Of a DNA stretch of 64,000 bases, positions 20,951-33,415 are shown in pieces. How positions within the stretch are numbered: position 1 is the stretch's first letter; the number at the start of each line of letters is the position of its first letter. The DNA is from Zizania palustris (taxonomy: Eukaryota > Streptophyta > Magnoliopsida > Poales > Poaceae), in assembly GCA_019279435.1 (NCBI GenBank), contig JAAALK010000286.1:49362289-49426288 (forward strand), written 5' to 3'. The notes beneath the pieces were generated by a model, which did not search any database, had not been told where the DNA came from, and saw only the letters and a program-made list of their open reading frames with translations. Made by a program: the position numbers and the translations under genes.

Positions 20951-23900
20951 ATGGCCCATGCGGAGTCAAGCAAGGGGAGCATCCAGAGGTGTGATAATTC
21001 TAAAGTTATTGTTTTATCTTTTGTAGAAATGAGAAAGTGCTTCATTGTTCTCCACACATGTTGAAAAGCACATTAAAATCAGCACAAGGTTCACAGCCAT
21101 GCACCACCCAATGCAATTTGAATATATGAATAACAAGTGTTGGTATTTTTTTTAATTCTGGTTAGGGGGAATACCCTCCCAAATGGGGACATATATGTGG
21201 GCAACTTCGATGGGTTAGTCCCTCATGGACTGGGAAAGTATATGTGGACGGATGGAGCTCTTTATGATGGTGAGTGGGACAAGAGCAAAATGACTGGGAG
21301 AGGACTAATTCAGTGGCCTTCAGGTGCCTACTATGAAGGTGACTTCCGTGGAGGATTCATCGATGGAACAGGCACTTTCAAGGGGGTTGATGGCTCGGTT
21401 TACAATGGTTCTTGGAGGATGAATAAAAAGCATGGCATAGGGACTATGGTTTACTCTAACTCTGACATTTACAAAGGTTTCTGGAATGAGGGTTTACCAG
21501 ATGGATTTGGTGAATACACATGGGCTGATGGCAACACATACACTGGAAACTGGAAATCAGGCAAAATGAATGGCAGGGGAGTAATGCAATGGGTAAATAG
21601 TGATACTCTTGACTGTAATTGGCTCGATGGTCTGGCTCATGGCAAAGGCTATTGCAAATATCCATCTGGAGCATGCTACATTGGTACATGGGATAGAGGA
21701 CTTAAGGATGGCCATGGTATATTTTATCAACCTGGAAGTAAAACTCCTTGTAACCTTGAAGTTTCTGACTGTATAACAAGTCATGATAGCACAAGTGCTT
21801 CAAATTCTAGTAATGAAAAGACCACTCTTGGGCTATTATTTCTACTGCAAAAACTCTGCAACATTTGGAGACTGCGTAGGTTTGTTCATTGGCCCAGGCG
21901 TATTTCAAATGGCACTACACCAGTCTTTGATGATAATTCTGGAAACCATTTATCCCAAGATATATCCAGTAAATCATTTTCAGCTGATGAGTCTCTACAG
22001 GACAATGAAGTTGATAAAGATTTGGTCTTTGAAAGAGAATATGTTCAAGGAGTGCTTATCATGGAACAGCCAAAGAATGAAGATTCAAGAATGTTGGATA
22101 GCGGTATAACACAAGAAAATACCTGGCAGAAACAAGCTAGAGGGCCAATGGAGACTATTTACAAGGGCCACAGGAGTTACTACCTAATGCTTAACTTGCA
22201 ACTTGGCATCAGGTAAGCTTCATTGTATCAATGCATCGCGGCAAGTTATTTTGCCATCTGAGCTGTGGAGAGTTATATTCTGTGATTGTTATATTTCTGG
22301 TTTGTTATGCATATATCAGTTTAGGATAAGAGTGCATTCCATTGATATATGATATTCATACATATGAGTAAAGCAAACTTTCTTTTGATAATTCAACAAG
22401 TACTGGCATGGAATGTCCTTATTACTAACTGAACAAAAGTAGTTTCTTCTTTCTGAAAAGAGTGTCTTCTCTTTTTGAAAAGAGAAGCCATTATCAGAAT
22501 TAGGTAAATTAATGTGGCACATAACATGTATTAAAATGTATAAATGTACTACAACAATATAGTGTGAGTACCATGTGCTACCCATCCATGTATTCCATTA
22601 TATGAATACTTTGGCACTTTTCATAAAAATATCATCGTGGGTGTTTTTGACCATCACAATTCCTATGTTCTCTTTTGTAATACTGTCCTTATTAAATATT
22701 TCATAAGATATCTATCAATCTGTTTAATTTTACAACCTTGTTATTTGTTCTGATCATACTATGTATTGAATGGTACAATAGCCATATTTTATTAAACACA
22801 TTGATTATTTCATGACATGTAATTAGTTGATGTTATTTACTTATTTTTATGTGTAAATATCTCAGCACATGTGTTACTTGTTCTTTTTTACGATTACCCC
22901 ATTTGACTATGCAGTACTTCTATTCAGGTATACTGTAGGTAAAATTACCCCTGTACCTTTGCGTGAAGTTCGTTCAAATGATTTTGGACCTCGAGCACGG
23001 ATAAAAATGTACTTCCCTTGTGAGGGATCCCAGTATACCCCTCCTCACAGCTCTGTCAATTTCTTTTGGAAAGACTATTGTCCTATGGTCTTCCGGTATA
23101 TTTCTTTACAATCTTCTCACTGTGCAAGAGTCTAGCATTTCATACTGTTCTTTTATTATTTCATCTAAATATCTAATTGGATCACAACTATGGACTGTGG
23201 TCCACTCATTCCGAACTGAATATGGAGATGTTCACCTCTGGGGTTCATCAAACTCTTATCAACCAAAGAATATTACAAACATAGTCCAACTATTTTTATT
23301 TATCTTATGTATATAAATGTTATTGCTATCATATTTCTAGATAACACATGCAGGATGATAGAAACTGCACTGAGAAACACATCAATTAGGAAGTTTGATA
23401 GATTCTATCAATTAGTTTTCTATATCTTATTAGCTCATAATTAAATATATGTTTGCCAGGAATCTTCGAGAAATGTTTCATATTGACGCTGCAGATTACA
23501 TGATGTCTATATGTGGTGGTGATAGTCTAAAGGAGCTCTCTTCACCTGGCAAAAGTGGCAGTATTTTCTACCTTTCACAAGATGAACGTTTTGTCATAAA
23601 AACATTGAGAAAAACTGAGCTGAAGGTATGATCCTCGGATTTTTGCTGCAATAAGACTGTTATTCAGTATTTAAAATATGAGTATAACTGAGATTTATCA
23701 TGAATGGAAACAATTCTTGCTAAAAAAACAATGTATATCCTTGTTAAGTGATAAGATATGCCTGCTGCAGATTGGTTTGATGTAATATGTGCTGCAGATA
23801 CTGTTGAAGATGCTTCCAAAATATTACAATCATGTCAAAGCTTATGATAACACCCTCATTACAAAATTTTTTGGCGTGCACAGGATTACTCTGAAAGCTG

Positions 23901-26771
23901 GAAGAAAGGTACTTTATCATATCATAGTGTTGTTGAACTATTGTTGTTTAGCCTGTACAAACTTGCTGCATTTAATTCTATGTATGGTGTTGTAGGTCCG
24001 TTTTGTTGTCATGGGAAATATGTTTTGCACTGAACTGCGGATTCATCGTAAGTATGACTTAAAGGGATCTACACAAGGTCGATCAACAAAAAAGCAAAAT
24101 ATAAATGAGAACACAACACTAAAGGATCTTGACCTATCATATGTTTTCATGTGGATAAACAATGGAGGGAGGCCCTTTTCAAGTAAGTTGTTACTTTCTT
24201 GTTCCCCTCTCTTTTCCTGAACATTGAAAAAGAACATAAAAGGATTACTCTTTTGTTGATTTTTTAAAAATAAATGACTTATGCCAGATTCCTGCTTCAG
24301 TCCCAAGAGTGGTGGCTATTGAAATTAAGTTCTGCTATTTTGATAGTGACTTGTTCTTTTCTCGGGATAAGAATAATATTTAAAAGGGTTAATAGCTTCT
24401 GTGCCACCGTTATTTTCCCAACCGCCAAAAATACCATTACTATTCGTCTAATAGCCTATATGCCATTACAATTTTCCGATCGATTCCTATATGCCATTAG
24501 GCCCACCTGCAGGGTGTCTGATTTTCGGTATTGTCCATATTACCCTTCTTCTTCCCTGAGCAAGGAACAAAGGGAGTAACAGCCAGCAGTCGTCGGCGCC
24601 CTCCCAGCTACCAGTAGTCCCCGAGCTCCCGCTTCGCCGCCCGAGTCCGAAGAAGCCCCGCCGTAGCGCACTCCGTAGCAGCACGGGCACGACGAGGACG
24701 TGGCCACGTGGAGGGACCGGTGGTTCGGGCCTGGCCCAGACCAGCCGGCGGAGGACGGCGGGGGCTCCGGAGGTCCGATGCGGCGCCCGCGTGGGAGGCC
24801 GCTGGGGTCCAAGAACAAGCCCAAGCCGCCCATCATCGTGACGCGGGACAGCCCCAGTGGCCTCACCGTCTTCATCTCCGGTGGACAGGATCAGGTGGTC
24901 GGCGACAGCGTGGCCGGCCAGCTGGTCGCCGTGGGGCCCGTGCTCCTCATGGCCGCGTCGTTCGCTAATGTCGTCTACGAACGTCTGCCACTGGAAGGAG
25001 AGGAAGAGGTCGCCGCCCTAACAGCCACCCCACCCGCTGAGGCGCAAGGCGCCGCACAGCCAACTGGACCACAACCGCTGCAGCCCACCGCGTCGCCGCC
25101 GCTTCCGTCGCCCACCAGCAGTCTTCCTTTGTTCCTTGCTCAGGGAAGAAGAAGGGTAATATGGACAATACCAAAAATCAGACACCCTGCAGGTGGGCCT
25201 AATGGCATATAGGAATCGATCGGAAAATTGTAATGGCATATAGGCTATTAGACGAATAGTAATGGTATTTTTGGCGGTTGGGAAAATAACGGTGGCACAG
25301 AAGCTATTAACCCTATTTAAAATGAACAGTTTTATATACTTTTGCAAATAAATATATATTTTTATAATAAAAAACTAGATCAAAGAGGTGCAGTAAGTGT
25401 GTAAGCAGTGTCCGTGGATGTACAGAGAGGATTGAACGACAGCTGTGTAGTTGAGTTTGGCATATTGCTGCCCCATTTTTGCTGTGTTATTTTTTCTTGA
25501 CCCAGTTGCCTGTTGGGAACTTAGATATCCATGGTTTTATTGACATAAAATCTTGAGAGTCAATCGTATGAGCATTTGGCATTTATAAGCCAACGCTAAG
25601 TGTAAACTACTTTTTCTGACTATTTTCAGGCAGATAGCTCTTGATTGTATGTTCTTGGAATCTCAGTCTATAATTGACTACAGCATGCTATTGGGAATCC
25701 ATTTCAGAGCTCCCAACCACCTGAAGAGTATCACATCATATCAGACCGCCCTTGAAAGCAGTGGAATTTCTGCTGAAACGGATTGTATGTACCTAATCTC
25801 AAGTACAGCTGAGTTTTGTTTATTATATTCCTCTGAAACTGTGAATTTTACTCAATTAGAAGTCAGAACTACACCGGATTCTTCTTTTCATTGTATTGAT
25901 AGTTTGATACCAATTGCCTATCTTCAGAATTCAGATTTTGGTTTCCATTCCTTGCCTAAGGGTAATATCTTGTCTTTTTCACCTTATTTAGTTGGTGTTC
26001 CGCTGCACCATGAAGAGAAAATTTCTTCAAAGGGATTTCTACTAGTCGCAGCTCACGATCCAGGTCCAGCAGTACGTGGTTCACACATAAGAGGAAGCAT
26101 GGTTAGGGCAGCAGAAGGTGGTTATGAAGAAGTTGATCTTGTTTTGCCAGGGACCGGAAGGTAGATTGACTTCTACCCAAAAGATTCCATAGTTCAACTC
26201 AGCATTGGGTACATGTGTTGCTATGCCGTCCTTGAACATGCAAATAGGAAAGAATCCAAATAAGCATATCAGCGTGTTAAAAGTACTGGTAGAAAGGTGT
26301 GTTTTCGTGAAACTTGCTAAGCCAGAAGGGTGCAGATCCACACGTGTTTACAGGACATCTTTTTCTTAATTTTGTGGGAAATTTTGGTCAGCGTGGTTCT
26401 TGGTCTTCACCAAGATGGACTCTGTTTTGCTGACTCGTATGTTCGTTATTTTCAGGTTCCGTGTTCAGCTAGGGGTGAACATGCCAGCTCGAGCTCGGAA
26501 GGTGCATGAGGACGTGAACGTAGAGCTAGAAAGAGTGGACACCATTGAAGAGTACGATGTTGTCCTTTACCTTGGTATCATCGACATACTACAAGAGTAT
26601 AACATGTCCAAGAGAGTAGAGCATGCCATGAAATCACTCAAGTTCGACCCTCTTTCGATATCAGCTGTTGATCCAAATTTGTATTCTAGACGATTTGTAG
26701 GTTTCTTGGAGAAGGTTTTCCCTGAGCGAGACTGGAGTGATTCAGTAAATAGCAGCGATGCCCACGCTTAG
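20951..26771 (+). CDS. Phosphatidylinositol-4-phosphate 5-kinase with MORN repeats, one-base frameshift in exon 6
   Basis: Makes PtdIns(4,5)P2 from PtdIns4P at the plasma membrane. Exons: 20951-20988, 21166-22212, 22928-23095, 23460-23625, 23798-23908, 23996-24182, 25630-25784, 25992-26160, 26456-26771; all introns GT-AG with matching phases except exon 6/7. Exon 2 encodes eight MORN repeats (YVGNFDGLVPHGLGKYMW ... YIGTWDRGLKDGHGIFYQPG), the plant type-B arrangement. The kinase domain includes KSGSIFYLSQDERFVIKTLR (ATP-binding lysine region), MGNMFCTELRIHRKYDLKGS (the YDLKGS motif), IIDYSMLLGIHF (the DYS catalytic motif), EEVDLVLPGTGR and YDVVLYLGIIDILQEYN. Near 24145-24155 one base is missing relative to the family: after DLSYVF the frame should continue H-V-D-K-Q-W but reads MWINNGG. 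Corrected length would be about 785 residues. A Pack-MULE sits in intron 6. Confidence 0.9.
24386..25313 (+). mobile_element. Pack-MULE carrying an AT-hook (AHL) gene fragment, in PIP5K intron 6
   Basis: Near-perfect terminal inverted repeats of ~185 bases begin GGGTTAATAGCTTCTGTGCC and end with its reverse complement. The element is flanked by an exact 9-bp duplication TATTTAAAA (24377-24385 and 25314-25322), diagnostic of Mutator-like elements. There is no transposase. The GC-rich interior encodes part of a host transcription-factor gene (see next entry). The high identity of the two ends suggests a fairly recent insertion. Confidence 0.92.
24776..25110 (+). pseudogene. Captured AHL (AT-hook nuclear-localised) gene fragment
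   Basis: The plus frame reads MRRPRGRPLGSKNKPKPPII (AT-hook core RPRGRP-x-GSKNKPKPP) and IVTRDSP, the start of the AHL PPC/DUF296 region. It then jumps to GLTVFISGGQDQVVGDSVAG, GPVLLMAASFANVVYERLPL and an acidic/glutamine-proline tail, the end of the same domain. About 60-70 residues of the middle of the PPC domain (between SP and SGLTVF) are missing, so DNA binding may persist but trimerisation would not. The open frame (24700-25212) begins and ends in element sequence, which could yield a chimeric 170-residue product if transcribed. Confidence 0.85.
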
Positions 26772-28300
26772 ACCTTCCTGTAAAGAATTGACATATCCTC
26801 CATTGGAATTATTTAACAGTCAACACGGTTTTTACTAAGCTCCAGCGATTTCTTTGGTTTACTTGTGATTTTTTACTCTGAATTAGCAAGAGTAATGGTT
26901 CAAACTTTTATACATTGAAATTTGCGTACTGACCATGATGTACAATCGTGAAAGGAAAAATTTCACACAACCCTCTCAACCCCTAAACTAATCCATACTA
27001 TACCAAAACTAATCGGTACTATACCAGATAAATAACCTCTTAGAATAGTTTGGGAAGGTGGTTTTCTCCATGTGTTGTCCACCTCCCTCTCTCCTCTGCA
27101 CACATCCCTTTCTCCTACGAAAAATTACTCATGTAATATTATAATTTTCAAAATTTGCTTACGTGTTGTCAGTGATTGTGGTGGGCTCCATCTATCAGTG
27201 ACATTCCGATGACATATTGACAAACCGTGAAAATTATAATGGCATAGAAAAAAATAACCCTTTCTCCTACACCTAGTCGCTAACTCATCACCCACTCATG
27301 GCTGTGCTTGGTCGTCGACTACCTGTGGCGATCCCACATGTCAACTAAGTCACGTCAACATCCCTGTCCATGTGAACAATCATGAGGCCAAAAGGCGGCC
27401 AAAATCAACATCCTAAACCATCTTATGGGGTTATTTGATATAGTATAGATGAGAGGATTAAGAATTCAGTTTTGTAGTATAGGGGCACATGTGTCTATAA
27501 GCACTATACCCTAATCGTGATGTGCCTGTGTTGGCCTAGGTATGACACTAAGCTAGCTTAGTCGTGCTGTGCCGTGCCAACACGACAACATTGTCGGTTC
27601 AGTGGGCTAGTGCCAACATGGGCGCTATAGAGCACAAAATCACAGTTTCACGGGTAGATCAACATTTCATAGCACAAATTGAGAGGCAAATAAGAATTCA
27701 CAACCCAATTTCACAAGCAATCTCACAAGCAATTTGGCAGGATTCACAGGCACTTCAAATTAAGTGACTATTACAACACAAACCCATAATTCATAGCCAC
27801 TTGAGAGTCAAGAAAAATCATAGAAAATGCAAAATATAAACAAAACTTAAAATAAGTTTGAGTTGGTGCAATGATGCTCTCATTGTCTCATTAAAAATTT
27901 AAGTAAAACTCACACCTCGTGAGAAACCATAAATAGAAAAAATAGTATATCCCAGTTCAATCAATTAATAATCAATAATTCAGTATAACAATATTACATC
28001 CTAGGTGCCCAAGTTCATATAATGTCAGAAATAGATAGAACCACATAAGGCATTACATCACATTGGCATCTAGATTCTCAAAACTAGCTTAAAATTCCTT
28101 GTCCTCCATTATGTGCTAGATTCTAGCTTCACTAGCTTTCCAATACTTAACACATGACAGAATCTCTACCATTTCAGAGGTCAACAGTCACTAGTGCTCC
28201 TCGATGACCCTACCACAAAGATTAAATCCAGACTCTCATGAAAAAGTAGAAACACTATAGTTAGAGCATCTCTAGCTAAAATAGAAAGAATTGGACATGT
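26772..28300. other. Intergenic, PIP5K 3' region and hAT-like terminal sequence
   Basis: The first few hundred bases should be PIP5K 3'UTR. At 27530-27620, GTCGTGCTGTGCCGTGCC resembles subterminal repeats of grass hAT elements and may mark one end of the remnant at 28300-30060. No host gene recognised. Confidence 0.4.
27124..27255. mobile_element. Small MITE, family copy 1
   Basis: A short inverted-repeat sequence: TATTATAATTTTCAAAATTTG... on the left mirrors ...GACAAACCGTGAAAATTATAAT on the right, with internal GTCAGTGATTGTGGTGGGCTC. Related copies occur at 31470-31602 and 53545-53725. Confidence 0.5.
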
Positions 28301-30060
28301 TAGTTTGTGATCTTGCCATCAATTCAAGATATTGAAATCATCATATTATTATTGATAGTGTCACTATCTAAATATGATGAAATTTTTTAGACTATAACAA
28401 AAGCTCGAGTGCTTATAGCTTGTAAAAGGACACTTGCAAATGTTCTTGTAGACATAGTGGTGGGGGTAGAAGTGGAGAAAGCCATACTAGAAGTAGAACC
28501 AACTCCAAAATCAGATTGAGCATTAGCAAATATCTGATCTAAGACAATTTTTTTCTTACCAAAATTGTTTAGATGTAAGGGCCTTTGCAATCTCACTGCA
28601 CCAAACTTATTATCATATGCGTTAAATATTGTAGAAAGGATTCTTACCTTAGTTAAATATGTAGAATAATTAGTACCTGTAAGAGTATATAACAATCTAA
28701 ACACATTGAAAAAATAATAATTTAGCTCTAAGATCCAAGATGAATGCAATGGAATAAAACAATGGTATGTGCCTCTAGTACTTAAGATATTTCTCATTAA
28801 TAGGAATAACTACATTCCTAAGCAATATATCATTCTCATAAGTCTGTAGGTGTCTAACAATCTGAATAAGATGATGCAATATAATAGAAGATGTAGAATA
28901 ATAAACACCAAATAGAACAACAATTGAATCATAAAAGCTCTATAAAATAGCTCTAGAAATGATAGAATCTTTTCTACAACATATAATTGAGATTCTATCA
29001 GAAGTAGACCCTCACCATCTTTTCTAGGATAGTTAGTCTCAATTAACACACTAAAGGTGTTCCTATAAGGTATTAGATGTTTAAGCATCAAATATATAGA
29101 TTTTTACCTTGCCTCCATGTCTAAACCAAACTTTGTAACTTTGTAGAACGTTCACTAATAGCAATGCAATGATTTTTATATGTAGCAATGTGTGGGTTAT
29201 ACGAGTTTAAGAATGAAATTATAGTCCTAAATGCTTCAAAGTAGGGCTTAAGTCTCTTCAAGCCAGATTTAACATTAAGATTAGTAGTATGATAAGCACA
29301 TCAATGATGCAAGAAAAAGACACCAATATAGCCAGACAAGCTAGGTGTGAGTTTTTTATAGTAGTAGAATTAGAAGAAGCATTGTCTATAATAACAGAAA
29401 ATACTTTGTCAATTAAACCATAATCCAAGCACACACTCAACAAAGTTCTCACTAGTGTGAGACACATCAATAAGCCTAAAGCCAATGATCATTTTCCATA
29501 ATTGCTAACTAGAGCTAACATACGGAGCAACCACACATAGGTAATCCTCATTAGCATTTCTAGGGCATATATCATATGTGAGGGCAACAAAGGTAACGCT
29601 AGATTTCAAAGTATCAATGACCTTATCATGTAAGTCGTTAAAGTACTTAATAAGATTTCTAATTGTGGTTTGCCTAGATACAAGAACAAATCTAGGGTTA
29701 TGAGCAACCTTAATGTACTCTTAAAATGAATCAAATCCACCAAAACCTAGTGGAAGATCTAGTCTAGCAATTAATTAATAAAGTTGAAAATGAGTTACCT
29801 CAGCATTGTACTCCCAATATCGAACGGTACCATCAACATTAAAATGAATTAACGATTGAGGCATGAGAGACTTAGCAAGTATAGACTGATATTTATCCCT
29901 ATGCCTCATGAGATGACCAGTGCCACCAATAGAAAGAGCGGAGTAAACATGACCACAATGGTTGCACTCAGCTTCATACCTGACACTTTTTCCGCCAATT
30001 ACCTTGAAGATCTTCTTGCTCGATGTCGATTGGATTTGCACTACTGCGACCGCCTAATAG
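28300..30060 (-). pseudogene. hAT-family transposase remnant with BED zinc finger
   Basis: On the minus strand, 29775-30041 encodes a BED-type zinc finger: ECNHCGHVYS ... GHLMRHRDKY (C-x2-C ... H-x3-H). Lower down, 29258-29485 contains GLIDKVFSVIIDNASSNSTT, the conserved hAT transposase core (LDNASSN-type). Further broken frames continue to about 28390. Many stops and shifts between blocks show that it is inactive. The product would have cut and joined transposon ends; here it is a relic. Confidence 0.7.
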
Positions 30061-31469
30061 CTCCTCCCAATTTGTGCCCAAGTCCTATTCATCGTCCCCG
30101 GGTTGACCCATCATCTGAAGTTCATCATTGATGGAGGACACATCCCCTTCATCGTCCATCACCGTCCCTCTTGTTCCTCAATAGATTCTTGTAGCTACCA
30201 GTGTTAGCACAACAACAAAACAACAATCCATCAAGGATAGATAGATGCCTAGAATCCAAAGCACTAGAGTAGCTAGCAAGGTGTCAGCAAATCAAGGATC
30301 TAGCCTCTAAAAGATGATGACTAGACTTGGGCAGTTGGGATACATATGGGAAGTACCAACGAGACAAGCACACAACAAGCCAACAATCTAGTAAGCCAAT
30401 AATACATTGAATACAACAAACTAGGCTACCAGCAAATTCAATACAACAATAGACAATACAAGTAATCAAGTCTAGACAGCAATATAGCAAGCTAGCAAAT
30501 GCAATACAACAAGTCAGTAATTGCAAATCTACAATAGACGATACAAGACTGTGAGTATAGATGGCAATACAATAAGCCAACAACTGCAATACACTAAATA
30601 TACAACAAGCTAGCAACTGCAAATTTGTAATACAACAAACTAACAACAACAGACAATACGTCGTGGAAGAATAAGCCAACACTATGAGCATAGAGGGGAT
30701 CAGGGAGTGAGCAGGTACCTAGCGTAATGGTTGTCGTAGAGGAAGAATGAGTCGTGAAGATGAGCAATAGCACAATGCCACAATAGCACTTCAAGCGTCC
30801 TACACTAATCAGGCCTCCACCAGATCGACCTGTGACGTGTGAGATGGGGATGGAGAGGGGATCGGGGAGGGAGCGGGTAGCTAGCTAGGTACCTAATGCA
30901 ATGGTTGTCAGAGAGGAAGAATACGTTGCGAAGATGAGCACCAACATGGTGCCACGATAGCATTCCTCCGTCTCACACCTGTCACAACTCACATCCACTA
31001 GATCAATTGGCAATGCGTGAGAGGGAGAGGGGAAGGGGATCAGGAAAGGAGCAGGTCAGGCCTGCCGAAGAGGGAGACGATGAGGTGAGGAGTCTGATGA
31101 AATGGCTGGCAACACCATAGGTCCAAGCATCTAGCAAATGTAGGGTTTCAGACAAAGGCAGCGAGGAGCAAGCAAATATAGGGTTTATAGGGGATGAGTG
31201 TGGGAGGCGGAGTTATATACACGACTCACAATCGAACAGTTGAGTATGAGGTCAATGGAGATTGAACGCCAAAATGACAACCCAACCACTAGGGCAAGCC
31301 AACACGGTCACTTTGGGTCTATTTGAATGGCTAGATATCCAGGGTTGGGATGTCCCCATCCTAAATTTTTGGCTATTTGGTTACAAGGTAGGTAGAGATG
31401 GGATGAGATAGTAGTAGAATATTCTTTAGAGATGCTAGACGAGGGGAGCCAAAAAAAATCTAGGGCCAA
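30061..31469. other. hAT-derived or simple-repeat-rich sequence, no gene seen
   Basis: From 30290 to 30680 an imperfect, AAC/CAATA-rich repeat (CAATACAACAA-type units every 25-60 bases) generates cysteine/leucine-rich spurious frames on the minus strand. At 30700-31190 two diverged copies of a ~190-base stretch share GGTACCTA...AATGGTTGTC and GAAGATGAGCA; it may be the 5' region of the hAT element. Confidence 0.4.
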
Positions 31470-31602
31470 ATTTTTTCATGCCATTATAATTTTCACGGTT
31501 TTGAAATATGTCATCAGCGTGTCAGATGAGACCTACCACAGTTACTGATAATGTCATTTTTTAAATTACAAAAAATTGTAATGACATGATTACAAAAATT
31601 CC
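31470..31602. mobile_element. Small MITE, family copy 2
   Basis: TGCCATTATAATTTTCACGG on the left and AATTGTAATGACATGATTAC on the right form inverted ends around CAGATGAGACCTACCACAG, matching copies at 27124 and 53545. Confidence 0.45.
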
Positions 31603-33415
31603 AAAAATCTAGGATGATGCTGCCCGTGACACTAGCCGCGTGCCTACGCCCACCTGAAGCGCGTCTGCTCACCTCTTTTTTTCTTTCTCCATTTTCCAGT
31701 CCCCTCTCCAGATCTGAGTGCAACGACCAAACCCTCCCCAATCCAACGGCACTACTCATCGCCACCTGCGCGTCGCTTGCGAGCGCGAGCGTGCCGCCTG
31801 CGCGCCATGAGCGCCACCTGCTCACCGTGACGACTCACCACCTGACTCTCCAGCTAGCGCCGCTAGTCAACCTCGCCCACAGCGCGCTCGCTCAGGAACT
31901 TACCCTAGTTGCGTTGGCTAGGTCTACACTGGTGGAGTACTACGATCATCATTCGGGATCAGGATCAAGAGTTCACCAGTATGCAAAGCAGCACCTTAGA
32001 TCTGAGAACAACCCAGAAAAATATTACTGTGTACTAAAGGGTGACAAGCTACATAGACTAGCCAGCTTACAATCTATCAGTGGCATTATGCTCTTATGTC
32101 TGCCTATCCTTTGTACAAGCTACTGAACCAATGTTTTAGAATTTCAGGAGCTCAATTTATTTTCTGTGTAGATGACTAATGGTATTGGACTAGCATAATT
32201 TCTTGAATCCTGAGTTGTTGTGCAAGACATTTGTTCCGTTATCAGAATGTTTTGATGAACTAGTTGTGCATTATTGTATGTGTTATCTGCATAGCACCTG
32301 TTGCAGACTTGCAATGTGTATGCAATGTGTATGTCTTTTTTGAGAGGCCTGTTTGAGAGACTTTGTTGTAGTATGGTGATGGAGAAAGCATGGTAACACT
32401 GTCCATACATGTAATGTTGTTCATACATGTTGATAGCTAGTCATTTTATGTTTTTGGTTAAAAATCTTGAATAGATGGACTCTGTTTTTTGGTTAAATGT
32501 CATGGATTGTAAAGTTGAGTGTGATGTGCCTATTTTCTTTTGTAGTTCAAGACACCAAGAACTGTTGTCACGTATGTTTGCTGGTATAGCAAAAGAAGTT
32601 CAAGTCCTTTGCTGGAAGTTCAACTGAATTGTAAATATATTGATCTAGTGAACTTCACTGTATTGAGAGCTAGTATGAAAACTAGTAGCCAATTCTATTT
32701 TATATTTGATCTCTTGAACGGTTTCTTCTTAATACATGTAAAACTGTTTCTTTGTGTTTTGTCCGGTTCTATTTATACTTTGTCTTTATATTTGATTTTT
32801 TTGCATTGTTTCTTCTTAATACGTGCAAAACTATTTCTTTTGTGTGTTAATACATGTACGATTAATGCATTGTTATTTGTACTTTTGGACATGTTGATAG
32901 CTTCGGGCAATTCATTTCCTTTGTTTGTTTTGTGCAGAAGAATTTGAAAACAAAGTATCCGCATTTGTATAGGACATATATTGGGGCTTAACCCATTACA
33001 ATTAAAGAAATCACCACGTACACATCAAACCAAACAAGATGATTAGAACATCCCATCTATAAATCCATGGATAGAATATCTCATTCATACTCACCACCAA
33101 ATCAAACTTGATCCTATATCAATAGAGCCAGACCGTGCTAGTAACTACAGCCGCCCATAGGCCTGATCCATTTGGCATCTACAGCTTGCTTCATCGTTCA
33201 TGGCCTCGTCAAGCCTGTTTCCATCGTTCATACTGATTTTTTGGAAACAAAGAGTACAATAATTAACAGCCAGTATATTGCTCGACATCAATACGTATTG
33301 TCGGGGGGAAAACTCAAGCACCAATACAACAAACGTCCGAAAAACCAGGCAACAATGTAGCAGATATCAAATGAGAAACTCCTGGATGCCTACCATGCAA
33401 ACAAAATAAGGTTGA
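31603..33415. other. Unassigned sequence with one unsupported open frame
   Basis: A 170-codon plus-strand frame (31614-32126) has no recognisable domain; its first half is low-complexity Ala/Leu/Pro. Possible inverted sequences around 31330-31420 (GAGATGGGATGAGAT) and 33040-33110 (reverse-like CATCCCATC) hint that the interval is the interior of a transposon. The last part lies just downstream of the pinin stop and may hold its 3'UTR. Confidence 0.3.

Noticed and set aside
25630..26164. Single continuous exon through 25785-25991 in PIP5K
   Set aside because: The in-frame reading is open but lacks family similarity; a GTATGT...TTTAG intron here joins ETD to GVPLHHEE in perfect phase.
30284..30794. 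Cysteine/leucine-rich membrane-like protein on the minus strand
   Set aside because: Produced by an imperfect CAATACAACAA-type repeat; no homology or gene structure.
31614..32126. 170-codon plus-strand protein
   Set aside because: No recognisable domain or splice structure and the first half is low-complexity; kept only as unassigned sequence.
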